This document shows, piece after piece, positions 1 to 8,410 of a DNA stretch of 64,000 nt. Positions within the stretch are counted from its first letter, which is position 1, and every line of letters starts with the position of its first letter. Under the pieces are notes generated by a model, which saw only the letters and a program-made list of their open reading frames with translations, ran no database searches and had not been told where the DNA came from. The stretch comes from Azospirillum sp. GTDB lineage: Bacteria > Pseudomonadota > Alphaproteobacteria > Azospirillales > Azospirillaceae. The stretch is from assembly GCA_027486405.1 (NCBI GenBank), contig JAIXPD010000095.1:1-64000 (forward strand), written 5' to 3'. Made by a program: the position numbers and the translations under genes.

Positions 1-67
<67 letters not shown>

Positions 68-74
68 AATCAGC

Positions 75-110
75 AAGCCGTTGATCCAGAACATGGGTCA
101 GCGGCTTTTT
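75..110 (+). terminator. Rho-independent terminator after tRNA-Met
   Basis: An inverted repeat (AAGCCG-TTGATCC at 75-87 against GGGTCAGCGGCTT at 95-107) is followed by a run of T. It sits eight bases after the tRNA CCA end and most likely ends the tRNA transcript. The trailing TTTTTGCTGTG also follows the tRNA-Ser terminator near 62637. Confidence 0.8.
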
Positions 111-126
111 GCTGTGCGCAGACTCC

Positions 127-1116
127 TCAAAACCCGTCGTCCACCGACAGCGTGTTGGTGGCGCGCCAGCCGTCGTTCAGCAGGACGGACACGCGGTCGC
201 CGCGCCGGACGGGGACCGCGTCGATCAAGGGGCTGAACACCTCCGTCGACCAGATCAGGAAATTGCCGAACCACAGCTCCTGAATCCACATCACCGCGTT
301 CAGGGTTCCCGCCGATCCCACCGTCAACACCGCCCGCTCCGGCAGCCGGACGAAGCGCCCGCCATCGTCGTAGCGGATTTCTGTGACCGGAGCGGGATCG
401 CCCAGGAAGCGCCCGCCGCCGCGCCGGTGGCGGTAGCCGCCGTTGGTGAAACCGGGCGACCAATCATAGTCACCGAACGTCACCGGGCGGGACCGGTTGT
501 AACCGATCTCCGTGGTCATCGCGTCGAACAGCGGGCCAAGCTTCAGGCCGCAACGCTGTTCCAGATCCGTGACCGAGCGGCGCAGGTCGGTCAATTCGGA
601 ATAGACGTCGATCGGCGGCCAATCGCAGGGGACCGCCCGGTACACCACCCGATTCGGCACGGTGACGCAGGAGGGCAGGCCGAAGCGGTGGCGCAGATCG
701 CAGACGGCGGTGGAGCGCGCCTCGTCCACCACGATGTGGTTGGTGTAGATGAAGGCGAACAGCGTGTCGAAGCGGCCCGACAGATCCGCCGGGGTCAACT
801 GGCGCAGATCAGCCTCCAGAAAGCGGATGCGGTCCTCCACCCCGTTGGCCCGGGCCAGATCGCGGGCGAGATCGACGTGGTCGCGGTCCACCGCCACGAT
901 CTCCCCGGCCCCGGCCTCCAGCGCCAGGAAGGAGAGAATGCCCATGCCGCAACCGGCGTCCAGCACGCGGGCACCGGGGCGGACGGCGGCGCGCACCGCC
1001 TGTTTGACGCTGAAGGTCCGATCCAACCGCAGCAGGTTGCGCAGATGCATGGCGACGGAAAAGTGGACGTCGCGGGTCGGCGGCGGGGGCGGGGTGTCGG
1101 CGGAACGCTCGGTCAT
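127..1116 (-). CDS. Class I SAM-dependent methyltransferase, PRMT-like
   Basis: A 329-residue protein with a Rossmann methyltransferase core. Motif I is VLDAGCGMGILSFLALEAGA (about residues 51-70), followed by the acidic ribose-binding segment IVAVD and an EADLRQL motif. The GILS-hydrophobic-AG pattern resembles protein arginine methyltransferases, and the C-terminal half (about 170-329) could be the beta-barrel part of that fold. The PRMT double-glutamate loop is not recognisable (the region reads FAFIYTNHIVVDEA), so the substrate cannot be assigned to arginine. It begins with ATG at 1116, close to the divergently oriented tRNA end, and stands upstream of a chemoreceptor on the same strand. 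Sure of the fold, unsure of the substrate. Confidence 0.75.
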   Translation of the reverse strand: MTERSADTPPPPPTRDVHFSVAMHLRNLLRLDRTFSVKQAVRAAVRPGARVLDAGCGMGILSFLALEAGAGEIVAVDRDHVDLARDLARANGVEDRIRFLEADLRQLTPADLSGRFDTLFAFIYTNHIVVDEARSTAVCDLRHRFGLPSCVTVPNRVVYRAVPCDWPPIDVYSELTDLRRSVTDLEQRCGLKLGPLFDAMTTEIGYNRSRPVTFGDYDWSPGFTNGGYRHRRGGGRFLGDPAPVTEIRYDDGGRFVRLPERAVLTVGSAGTLNAVMWIQELWFGNFLIWSTEVFSPLIDAVPVRRGDRVSVLLNDGWRATNTLSVDDGF

Positions 1117-1217
1117 CGCGGTTGGCCTTCCAGTGGACGCGTGTCGGACGATGATCCGGCGGGTGACGCAGGTCCGCGCCGGATCATCGTGGGTTGGGCG
1201 GGGTGGGCAGGCCGCCG

Positions 1218-2894
1218 TCAGATCGCCCGCAGCCGTTCAAAGAAGCCGGTGACGCGGCTGTTCAACTCCGCCGCCTCGTGTTGCAGGGCGTCGGACGCGC
1301 CGTGCAGATCCCCGGCGGCCCGGCTGGTGGTTTCCGCCGCCCCGGCCACGCCGTTGATGTGGGTGGACACGTCGCGGGCACCGTCGGCGGCGCGCCCAAT
1401 GCTGCGGGCGATCTCCTGTGTGGTCGCGCCCTGCTGCTCCATGGCGGACGCGATGCCCATGGAGATGTGGCGCATGCTGCCGACGATTCCGCCGATGGTG
1501 GAAATCGCCGCCACCGCGCGGTCGGTTTCGCCCTGGATTTCACCGACGAAGGCCTGGATTTCGACGGTGGCCTGGGTGGTCTGGTTGGCCAACACCTTCA
1601 CCTCGCTGGCGACCACGGCAAAGCCCTTACCCGCCTCTCCGGCGCGGGCCGCTTCGATGGTGGCGTTCAGCGCCAACAGGTTGGTTTGGGTGGCGATGTC
1701 CTGAATGACCTTGACGATGGCCTCGATCCGCTGGGCCGCACTCGCCAGCCCTTGCATGGTGGTGCTGGTGCGTTCGGTTTCGGCCACCGCGCGTTCGCTG
1801 ACCTCGGTGGAGTTGGCGACCTGCTGGTTGACCTCGCGCACCGCCGCCGACAGCTCCTCCGCCGCGCTGGCGATGGTTTCGACGTTGGCGCTGGTCTCGT
1901 TGGCGGCGCGGTTGACCGCGTCGATCTGCCCTCGGCTGTTCTGCGCCATGCCCGACAGGCCGCCGGCGTTGGCGCGCACCTGCTGGGCCGCCGCCACAAC
2001 CGCCGCAACGATCTGGCCGATCTGGCCACGGAACTCCTCCAGCGACCGTTCGATGGCCTCCTGGCGGCGCTGCTTGGCGGCCTGTTCGGCGGCCTGGGAG
2101 GCGATCAACTCGTCGGCCCGTCGGCGGTTGTCCTTGAACACCGCCAGCGCGCGGGCCAGCACGCCGATTTCATGACGGTCGTCCAGGTGGGGAATTTCGA
2201 CGGTCAGATCGCCGCTGGCCAAGCGCCCCATGCCGTCGGCCATCACCGCCACCGGGCGGCTGATGCTGCGGGCCAGCGCGTAGGCCAGGGCGCTGCCCAC
2301 CAAAATCACCACCGCCGAGATGCCGAGGTAGATTTCAAGGATGCGGTTGAAGATGACATCGACGTCGTCGATGTACAGGCCGGTGCCGATCGACCATTGC
2401 CAGGGCTTGAATTCCGCCGCGTAGGCGATCTTGTCCACCGGTTCGGTCTGGCCGGGCCGGGGGAAACGGAAGCTGTAGAAATCACCGCCGCGCTGGGCCG
2501 CCTCGATCTGCAGGCGCACGGTCGGCACGCCGTCGGCGGTCTTGAAATCCAGGCGGTTCTTGCCTTCGAACGCGGTGTTGGCGTGGACCATCGTCACCCC
2601 GTCGAACCGGGTGGCGAAGAAATAATCCCCAGCTCCGAAGCGCAGCGGGCGCATCTGGTCGCGCGCGGCCTGTTGGGCCTGGTCGCGGGTGAGCTGGCCC
2701 GACAGCTCCTTATCGTGCCAGCTCTGCACCATGCCGCGCACCACACCGACCGTCTGGCGCAGTTGCTCTTTCCGGTCCTCCATCAGGCTGTCGCGCAGCA
2801 CGCTCAGGCCAAAGCCGATGACCACCGTCAGGGCGATCAGCAGAACAGGGATGAACAGCATCAGCCGATGGGAAATGCGCAGTCGTTTCAACAT
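1218..2894 (-). CDS. Methyl-accepting chemotaxis protein with Cache sensor
   Basis: A 558-residue transmembrane chemoreceptor. Residues ~10-32 form the first membrane helix, ~35-190 a periplasmic single-Cache domain (ending in the typical WQWSIGTGLYIDDVD segment), and ~195-215 the second helix. A HAMP domain (RPVAVMADGMGRLASGDL) follows, then a long cytoplasmic signalling hairpin with the tip sequence [20 protein letters not shown]. The reading frame extends upstream to 3278, but the ATG at 2894 is chosen because it starts right before the membrane helix (MLKRLRISHRLMLF) and follows a GAGGG ribosome site. Single-Cache receptors usually sense small organic acids; the ligand here is unknown. 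No che genes are adjacent, so it probably feeds arrays encoded elsewhere. Confidence 0.93.
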   Translation of the reverse strand: MLKRLRISHRLMLFIPVLLIALTVVIGFGLSVLRDSLMEDRKEQLRQTVGVVRGMVQSWHDKELSGQLTRDQAQQAARDQMRPLRFGAGDYFFATRFDGVTMVHANTAFEGKNRLDFKTADGVPTVRLQIEAAQRGGDFYSFRFPRPGQTEPVDKIAYAAEFKPWQWSIGTGLYIDDVDVIFNRILEIYLGISAVVILVGSALAYALARSISRPVAVMADGMGRLASGDLTVEIPHLDDRHEIGVLARALAVFKDNRRRADELIASQAAEQAAKQRRQEAIERSLEEFRGQIGQIVAAVVAAAQQVRANAGGLSGMAQNSRGQIDAVNRAANETSANVETIASAAEELSAAVREVNQQVANSTEVSERAVAETERTSTTMQGLASAAQRIEAIVKVIQDIATQTNLLALNATIEAARAGEAGKGFAVVASEVKVLANQTTQATVEIQAFVGEIQGETDRAVAAISTIGGIVGSMRHISMGIASAMEQQGATTQEIARSIGRAADGARDVSTHINGVAGAAETTSRAAGDLHGASDALQHEAAELNSRVTGFFERLRAI

Positions 2895-2965
2895 GGCACC
2901 CTCGCGCGTCGTATGGTTTGCGTCGTTTGTTGCTTGTGTTGTTTGTGGTCCGTTGGTGGCCGCGC

Positions 2966-4039
2966 TCAGGCGACCAGGCAGGGAACCGGATCGGGGGGGA
3001 CGAGCCGGGGGGACAGGCTGCGGCCCAGAACGGTGTCCGTCAGGTCCAGCGGCAGGCCCAAATCCTGAACGCAGGCGGTGGCGTGGGCCTCGTACAGGGC
3101 GGACACGCCCATGCGGTCGACGAGGTCGATGTCCGCGTCGGTCACGCTCCCACGGTCCCGCGCGATGTAGCGATAGCCCGACCCGGCGCGGTGGATGCCG
3201 GGAACGAAATAGACCTCCGGCTCCTTGGTGAAAATCAGACTGGATTGGTCGCTGTCGAACGCCTCGACCACGCCCCAATCGGTGACGGCCTGGGGCGAGA
3301 AGTGACCGGCCAAGCCAAGATGGCTGAACAGCGCGGCGGTGGCGCGCAGCGGGTCGCGGCTGGCCTCATGCACGTAATGGGTGACGGCCACCCCCTCCCG
3401 CCGGGCGTAACGCTCGACCCGGGTGGCGTTGAGCGAGGCGAGAACGAAATGGGCCAGCAGCCGGTCGCGCGGCACGCGGTCGGCCCATTTGGTCAGCCAG
3501 GAGGCCAGCGATGTCACCGGGTCGCGGTCCAGCAGGATCAGGTGCAGCCGGTCGGCGGGGTAGCCGCCTTCGATCAGCATCCGCAACGGGTTGTAGAGGC
3601 ATTCGGCCATCAGATAGGGGCCGGCCACATCCTTGCTGAAGATCGCCGGGTGCTCGTGCGCGGAGGGTGGTTGCCAGGAGCCGGGCGGGTCGCCGGTCAA
3701 GGTGTTGCGCATCAACGCCTTGATCGGCTGGAAGAACGAGGGGATTCCCGCCTCGCCGAACAGATTGGCCAGCGCGGTGGAGCCGACGCGGCAGCGGCCC
3801 CAGCCGTAACACAGATGCGGAAAGGCATCGGCGGGCAGGTGGTGCAGGTCATCCGCCAGCAGGGACGCCACCCGTCGGGTCAGATCGCCCAGGCGGAAGG
3901 GGTGGGTCTGGTATTTGCCATCCGGTTCCAACCAGAGGGCGTCCAGGGATGGATCGTCCGCCCGGATTCGGTCGGACAGGTGGAACAGCGTGTCGGCGGT
4001 GACTGTAGCGTTGCCCACGTCGAGCCTCCTTTTCGGCAT
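2966..4039 (-). CDS. Sulfotransferase-like protein
   Basis: A 357-residue cytoplasmic protein. Around residues 78-93 it carries GWGRCRVGSTALANLF, which resembles the 5'-phosphosulfate-binding P-loop of PAPS sulfotransferases. About 90 residues later DRDPVTSLASWL fits the 3'-phosphate-binding motif (R-x-P...S). This pair of motifs is the basis of the call. The remaining sequence shows no membrane segment or other domain that I recognise. It is the first gene of the minus-strand group before the chemoreceptor (71-bp gap) and has a weak ribosome site. The acceptor is unknown; a distant kinase-like P-loop protein is the alternative. Confidence 0.55.
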   Translation of the reverse strand: MPKRRLDVGNATVTADTLFHLSDRIRADDPSLDALWLEPDGKYQTHPFRLGDLTRRVASLLADDLHHLPADAFPHLCYGWGRCRVGSTALANLFGEAGIPSFFQPIKALMRNTLTGDPPGSWQPPSAHEHPAIFSKDVAGPYLMAECLYNPLRMLIEGGYPADRLHLILLDRDPVTSLASWLTKWADRVPRDRLLAHFVLASLNATRVERYARREGVAVTHYVHEASRDPLRATAALFSHLGLAGHFSPQAVTDWGVVEAFDSDQSSLIFTKEPEVYFVPGIHRAGSGYRYIARDRGSVTDADIDLVDRMGVSALYEAHATACVQDLGLPLDLTDTVLGRSLSPRLVPPDPVPCLVA

Positions 4040-4617
4040 CGTTGCTGTGTCAACAAACGCGTAACCTCGCCGGGCCGGTGTGGGGGCAATTCCCAGAGCT
4101 GGGTTCTATGAAAAAAGGCGTATAGACATTATCGCTTATGAGTTGTGATGGGTCGTTTGATAAAAAAGAATGTGGTGGACGCATTAATAAAAAGTTACCT
4201 GCGTGTATCTCTCGGGATCATGAGTCTGAATTTCTCATAATTTTTCAAATTTTATTAAAAGAACTTTGTCGATTTTCTGAAATTTGTGTGTATTCGGTGC
4301 GGAAATTGATGGTTTGCTGGGGAAATGATGCAGATGTTGTTTTGAGAGTTCATCAGGTTTTGCGGAATGGTTTGTGTGCAAAATTGTTGTGTTGGTCCGG
4401 GATGTTCGGATGGAAACCGTGTGTTTCAAAGGAAAGCGACCAACCATGTCTTGGGGCTCTCTCTTCCTTTTCACCCGCAAAGGTGGTTTTTGGTGGTGCT
4501 GTGCTGTGTCTATCCTCGGTTGAATCGGCGTGGGCCAATCTTTCCATTTTGAGGAATAAAATTTCAAAATATGAGCAAGCGCGAGAGTGCGCGCAAACGC
4601 ATGGCCGCCATGCGCGC
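4040..4617. other. AT-rich gene-free stretch
   Basis: About 580 bases lie between the sulfotransferase-like gene and the reductase terminator. Roughly 4100-4600 is strikingly AT-rich against the surrounding GC-rich DNA. Open frames on both strands (for example 4138-4773 + and 4235-4627 -) have no recognisable domain and an amino-acid make-up unlike neighbouring genes, so none is called. The stretch probably holds the promoter of the sulfotransferase-like gene; it may also be a remnant of acquired DNA. Confidence 0.6.
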
Positions 4618-4658
4618 AAAAAGACACCCCCTGCAGCGCGATCAGGCACCGCAGGGGG
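4618..4658 (-). terminator. Rho-independent terminator of the oxygenase/reductase unit
   Basis: On the minus strand the repeat CCCCCTGC (4658-4651) pairs with GCAGGGGG (4634-4627) across a 16-base loop and is followed by TGTCTTTTT (to 4618). It lies 52 bases past the reductase stop codon. Confidence 0.8.
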
Positions 4659-4709
4659 CGGGGGGAGCGCCATCTTGGCGCGACGCGCGACGTCAGGCCA
4701 GCGTGGCCG

Positions 4710-5765
4710 TTATCCGCCGGTGGTCATCAACCGATCAGGGGGTGGCGCTTCCGGGATGTGTTGCGAGACGTAGCCTTCGCTGTGGATCTGGTCGTCCTTG
4801 GCCCCCAGCGACCGGGCGGCGGCGACGCAATCGCCAACGAAGGCCGGGCTTCCCGCCACGAACACCGCGTGGTTGGACAGATCGGGGAACAGGCCGGGCA
4901 GGATGGCGGGGATGCGCCCGGTCAGGCCCCCCTCTTGCGCCGCGCGCGTCAGCGTCACCACAACCTTGAAGTTCCGGTGTTTGGCCTGCCAATAGGCCAG
5001 CAAGCCTTGCTCGTACAGGTCCTGCCGGGTCTGGGCGGAAACCACAAGCGTCACCGGCGGGCGGTAGCCCCGGCGCAGCGCCGCGTCGGTCAGGGCCAGA
5101 ATCGGGGCCAGACCGGACCCGGCGGCCATGCACAGCACCGGGCTGTCGACCGATGGATCGCCGATGAAGGTCCCGTAGGGACCGGAGATCCGGACCTGAT
5201 CGCCGACGCTGAGACGGTCATGCGCCCAAGCGCTGGTCGGGCCGCCGTCGACGCGCGTGATCTGCAAAACGATCTCGCCGTCCGGACGCGGGGCGTTGGC
5301 GATGGAGTAGCAGCGCGGCGGCGCGCCCGCCGCCGCGTCGCCCAGCATCACATATTGCCCCGGCCAATAGCGCAGCGGCTGGCCCAACGGGCGCAGGCGC
5401 AGTTCGACGATGCGGGGGGTGCGGGCGATGCGGTCGGTGACGACGAACAGCGCGTTGTCGCGCGGTGGGAACAGCTTGGGCTTGGCGTCGGCGGTCCCGT
5501 ATTCGATCACCAATTCGTCGGAAATCGGCTTGGCCATGCACATCAGGCCATAGCCGTCCTTCCGTTCGCCCTGCGACAGCGCCATGTCCAGAACCATGCC
5601 CTGGTCGAACTGGCCACTGATGACCTTGACCTTGCATTCGCCGCAGGCCCCGGCGCGGCAATTGTTGGGCAGGGCGTAGCCCGCCTGTTCGAGCGCGGAC
5701 AGAACGGTTTCGCCGTCGCGGCACTCCACCGTGCGGCCCGAGGGATGAAGGCGAATGCGGCTCAC
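4710..5765 (-). CDS. Ferredoxin-FAD/NAD(P)H reductase of a diiron oxygenase
   Basis: A 351-residue electron-transfer protein. Residues ~1-90 form a plant-type [2Fe-2S] ferredoxin with ligands C36, C41, C44 and C76. Next come an FAD-binding barrel with RCYSIANAP (the RxYS motif) and an NAD(P)H domain with GSGLAPILAL. The order ferredoxin-FAD-NAD is that of phenol hydroxylase P5, MmoC and BenC, and is the reverse of PaaE, whose ferredoxin is C-terminal. The GTG at 5765 is preferred over the upstream ATG at 5834, because it follows AAAGGA and starts exactly at the ferredoxin fold. It lies downstream of the diiron protein on the same strand, so the natural reading is that it delivers electrons from NAD(P)H to that oxygenase. 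Confidence 0.9.
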   Translation of the reverse strand: MSRIRLHPSGRTVECRDGETVLSALEQAGYALPNNCRAGACGECKVKVISGQFDQGMVLDMALSQGERKDGYGLMCMAKPISDELVIEYGTADAKPKLFPPRDNALFVVTDRIARTPRIVELRLRPLGQPLRYWPGQYVMLGDAAAGAPPRCYSIANAPRPDGEIVLQITRVDGGPTSAWAHDRLSVGDQVRISGPYGTFIGDPSVDSPVLCMAAGSGLAPILALTDAALRRGYRPPVTLVVSAQTRQDLYEQGLLAYWQAKHRNFKVVVTLTRAAQEGGLTGRIPAILPGLFPDLSNHAVFVAGSPAFVGDCVAAARSLGAKDDQIHSEGYVSQHIPEAPPPDRLMTTGG

Positions 5766-5784
5766 CGGGATGGTCCTTTGTTGC

Positions 5785-5826
5785 GAACGGATGGCAGGGA
5801 ACGGATGACAGGGAACAGATGGCAGG
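5785..5826. repeat. 14-bp tandem repeat, three copies
   Basis: The unit GAACGGATGGCAGG occurs three times head to tail (5785-5798, 5799-5812, 5813-5826) with two single-base differences. It fills most of the gap between the oxygenase stop codon and the reductase start. Confidence 0.85.
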
Positions 5827-5836
5827 GCGGGCAAGG

Positions 5837-5862
5837 CCCCTCCCCCGCGACCGGGGGAGGGG
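5837..5862. repeat. C/G-rich palindrome (REP-like)
   Basis: CCCCTCCCCC and GGGGGAGGGG form a perfect 10-bp inverted repeat around a 6-base loop between oxygenase and reductase genes. It resembles the larger palindromes at 9852, 52661 and 55969. Confidence 0.65.
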
Positions 5863-5891
5863 GAGCAACCGCGTGATTTGAAGGCGCGCGA

Positions 5892-6920
5892 TCAGAACAC
5901 GGGGATGATCTCGTCCATGTCGATGTCGCGGACTTCCTCGCCGGTGATGCCCACCTCGGGGATCGCCGGGAACGGGATGCTGTAACGGTCCAGCACGCCC
6001 TTCAGGTTCAGCATGGCGTTGCGCCAGTTGTCCTTCTTGGCCTCGTAGGTCGGGATGTGGAAACCGGCCTTGCGGGCGACCTCCTCACCGGCGCGCTGGT
6101 TGGCGATGAAATCCTCCGGCAGGTCCCAGAATTGCGGGGGCGGCTCGAACAGCACGGCGGACAGGAACAGATAACCGGCGCGGATCTGCTTGGTGATGAC
6201 GGCGCGGTCTTCCGGCGGCAGTTTGGGGTAATCGCGCTCCATCACCGACATGCAGATCGCCATGTGGCGGCCCTCGTCGCGGCCGATGTTGCGGAAGGCG
6301 TCCTTGAACACCGGTTCGGTGCAGCCCGCCGCCATCTGGTGGAAGATGGTGGCCGCCGCGATCTCGCCCATCAGGAAGGAGCTGAACAGCACCGCCAGCG
6401 AGTATTTCGGCACCGCCTTCTTGTAGCCGTCCCAGTAACGACCGCCGTTGTAATAGAGCCAATGGGCGTTCTTTTGCAGGCGGCGGCCCAACTCGGTCTT
6501 CGGTTCGTAGGTCAGCGGGCTGGAGGCTTCCAGCAGCTTGGTGATGGCCAGGCCGCACATCTGCTCGTGGTTCTGCTCGTCGCGGGTGACGGAGAAGAAG
6601 CAGCGGCGGACGGGGTCCTCCTCGTGCACCTCATAGGTTTTGATCAGCGCGTGGGCGAAGACGGGCGGGGCGGAGGCGTCGAACACCGACAGGATCGTCC
6701 ACCAATAGGCGATGGCCTCGCGCTCTTCCCAGCTGTAGCGGGTGACGTCGAAGGTGTCCCAGCACAGCTTGGCGGGATCCCAGTTTTCCCGCTGGGCGGC
6801 GGCGTACACCTCTTCCAGCTTCTTGGTGTGGGATTCCCAGGACAGGGGGTAGACGTTGGGCTGCGGCGTGGCTGGGGGGAGGTCCATCGTGTTGGCGATG
6901 GGGGTGTAATCCTTGGCCAT
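5892..6920 (-). CDS. Ferritin-like diiron oxygenase, R2-type
   Basis: A 342-residue soluble helical protein with the metal-ligand pattern of R2-like diiron enzymes. There is a glutamate in the EEREAIAYWW helix (about 65-68), E115-x-x-H118 (DEQNHE), E186 in MGEIAAATIFH, and E216-x-x-H219 (DEGRHM). Such proteins activate O2 in aromatic hydroxylation, epoxidation and N-oxygenation (PaaA, BoxB and AurF are related folds), but the length and flanking motifs match none of these closely and I do not recognise a named family. The downstream reductase and upstream PaaX regulator argue for a two-component oxygenase acting on an aromatic acid or its CoA thioester. Its 5' region carries an FNR box and a PaaX-like operator. 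The ATG at 6920 follows a purine-rich site (AGGAGGACACG). Confidence 0.82.
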   Translation of the reverse strand: MAKDYTPIANTMDLPPATPQPNVYPLSWESHTKKLEEVYAAAQRENWDPAKLCWDTFDVTRYSWEEREAIAYWWTILSVFDASAPPVFAHALIKTYEVHEEDPVRRCFFSVTRDEQNHEQMCGLAITKLLEASSPLTYEPKTELGRRLQKNAHWLYYNGGRYWDGYKKAVPKYSLAVLFSSFLMGEIAAATIFHQMAAGCTEPVFKDAFRNIGRDEGRHMAICMSVMERDYPKLPPEDRAVITKQIRAGYLFLSAVLFEPPPQFWDLPEDFIANQRAGEEVARKAGFHIPTYEAKKDNWRNAMLNLKGVLDRYSIPFPAIPEVGITGEEVRDIDMDEIIPVF

Positions 6921-6983
6921 GGGGGCGTGTCCTCCTGGAATTTATGGGGGCGCTCGCGTTTGTCCATCGGCGCCGTGTGGGGA

Positions 6984-7028
6984 TTTTATGACGCATATTT
7001 TCAGTATCATCAACATTTTCTGTATCAT
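6984..7028 (-). promoter_or_regulatory. Candidate PaaX operator upstream of the oxygenase
   Basis: On the minus strand ATGATAC (7028-7022) and GTCATAAAA (6992-6984) frame the site. The core is TGATAC-N27-GCGTCA. The same core with the same 27-base spacing occurs in the paaX-ABC transporter intergenic region (8427-8465). An extra ATGATAC lies at 7010-7004. It is 64 bases or more upstream of the oxygenase start, where a repressor could block transcription. From memory, E. coli PaaX recognises inverted TGATTC-like half-sites at about this spacing. Confidence 0.6.
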
Positions 7029-7094
7029 GTTGAGTGAGGGTTTTTCTGAAGTCAATGAATTGATTAAAAACGATAAAATGAGAAATTGCCAAAA

Positions 7095-7108
7095 TTGATC
7101 CAGATCAA
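7095..7108. promoter_or_regulatory. FNR-type box
   Basis: TTGAT-CCAG-ATCAA is an exact match to the FNR/FixK consensus TTGAT-N4-ATCAA. The palindrome extends one to two bases further (AATTGATC...GATCAATT). It lies 175 bp upstream of the diiron oxygenase start, with an AT-rich possible -10 (TTTTAT) at 7078-7073 on the minus strand, so it could act as an activator site near -40. The 374-bp gap 6921-7294 holds this box, the PaaX-like site and the tandem repeats, and no gene. Confidence 0.75.
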
Positions 7109-7195
7109 TTCGAACGAAAAACGAGATTTCTGACCGATAAATGTATCGAAAGTCAGGGTTTGGCGCGGCGCGCGCGCCCCCGCACCGGCCCAACG

Positions 7196-7280
7196 GGGAT
7201 GCGGGCCGGGATGCGGGCCGGGATGCGGGCCGGGATGCGAGGACGCCAACGGACGCCAACGGACGCCGCCGGACGCCAGC
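7196..7280. repeat. Two adjacent tandem repeat arrays (12-bp and 10-bp units)
   Basis: GGGATGCGGGCC repeats about 3.7 times from 7196 to 7239, then GGACGCCAAC-type units repeat four times from 7241 to 7280, two exact and two with changes. The arrays lie just beyond the paaX stop codon, between paaX and the oxygenase. Confidence 0.9.
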
Positions 7281-7294
7281 GGATCGGAAGGGGA

Positions 7295-8254
7295 TCAGGC
7301 GGTGGCGAGGGACTCGGCGTCCGCAGCCATCAACCCGCCGAAGCGGGCGAAGAACTCCGGCTGCGCTTCGGGCAACGGACCGTTGGCGGTGGTCAGGGAG
7401 GCCATCAGATGCGCTTCCGACGGCCCGGTCAGGCGGCGGTAGAGGTTGCGGGTCAGCATCCGCGATTCCTGACCCGGCCAATCCGACGGCAGCAGGTCCT
7501 GGGGCAGCATCGGGTCGCGCAGCAGGATGCGGCGAAAATCGTGGATCATCAGCGTGCGCAGGACAAAGCACAGCCGGGGATCGGGATTGTCCACCCCGTC
7601 CAGCGCCGTCCAGACCGGGCGGAAGCGATCCAGAAACGCGGCGTAATCACGCTCCAATTGATCCACGTCCCAACAGGCGCGGACCAGATCGCGCAGCGCG
7701 CCGAAGCCACCCGCCCGGTCCAGCGTGGCTTTCATGTGCACCACCTTGTCGGCCACCCCCAGCCGGGCGAGCAGCCGGTGCATCGCCCCTTCGTCGCAAT
7801 TGGGGTGGGCGTACACGGTGGGGGAAGCGGCCCCGAACCCTTCCCACAGCAACTCGCGCTTCAGCGTGTCGCGCGCCTCGGCGTCCAGGGCGTTGGGCGG
7901 CAGCATCAGGATGTCCCACCCGCGATCCCACACGCTGGCGAGCGGGGCGTAGATCCGCCGTTCGGCCACGGCGAAGCGTTCCTTGCCGCTGTCGGTGACG
8001 CGGTAGAAGCTGCGCCGCCCGATCTGGGTGTTGTCCAGCCAATCATCCTTGCACAACCGGAAGACGGAGGTGCGGACGATGCGCTCGCTCATGCCGAAAT
8101 GCGCCATCAGGTCGATCAGGCTGCCCAGCCACGCCGACCCGCCATGCGGCAACACGGCGTCGCCATAGACGGTGATGATGAGCGACTTGGCGCGCGGGGC
8201 CACCGCGTCGAGCAGCGGGGCGACGAGATCTTCGGTGCGGCGCGGGCGGGCCAT
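7295..8254 (-). CDS. paaX: PaaX-family transcriptional repressor
   Basis: A 319-residue regulator with the family layout: an N-terminal winged helix-turn-helix (about 20-95, with LMAHFGMSERIVRTSVFRLC as the recognition region) followed by the PaaX and PaaX C domains (WDILMLPP..., RDLVRACWDVDQLERDY, and LRTLMIHDFRRILLRDP). PaaX proteins repress aromatic-acid catabolic genes and release DNA when an aryl-CoA (phenylacetyl-CoA in E. coli) binds. Here the gene lies between a diiron oxygenase/reductase pair and a divergent ABC importer rather than the paa operon, so the effector may be another aryl-CoA. Matching operator-like half-sites occur in both neighbouring control regions. The ATG at 8254 follows AAGGACACC. 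Confidence 0.9.
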   Translation of the reverse strand: MARPRRTEDLVAPLLDAVAPRAKSLIITVYGDAVLPHGGSAWLGSLIDLMAHFGMSERIVRTSVFRLCKDDWLDNTQIGRRSFYRVTDSGKERFAVAERRIYAPLASVWDRGWDILMLPPNALDAEARDTLKRELLWEGFGAASPTVYAHPNCDEGAMHRLLARLGVADKVVHMKATLDRAGGFGALRDLVRACWDVDQLERDYAAFLDRFRPVWTALDGVDNPDPRLCFVLRTLMIHDFRRILLRDPMLPQDLLPSDWPGQESRMLTRNLYRRLTGPSEAHLMASLTTANGPLPEAQPEFFARFGGLMAADAESLATA

Positions 8255-8410
8255 GCGGGCGCGGTGTCCTTACGGTCGGGGCGGATCAAAACATCTGTAT
8301 ACGCAACGGACCCCATCCAGGGCCAGAGCGAAGGACGTCCGACCGGTCCTGCACGGCCCAACGCGCCCGGACCGTCCGTGCTTGGACCATCCCGGCCCCG
8401 GACTTTCCGT

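Noticed and set aside
4138-4773. Open frames in the AT-rich stretch (211 and 130 codons)
   Set aside because: They have no domain, no good ribosome site, and overlap a terminator and the end of the reductase gene. Chance frames are likely.
7196-7280. CRISPR-like repeats
   Set aside because: The units are 10-12 bp, contiguous and without spacers, so they are plain tandem repeats.
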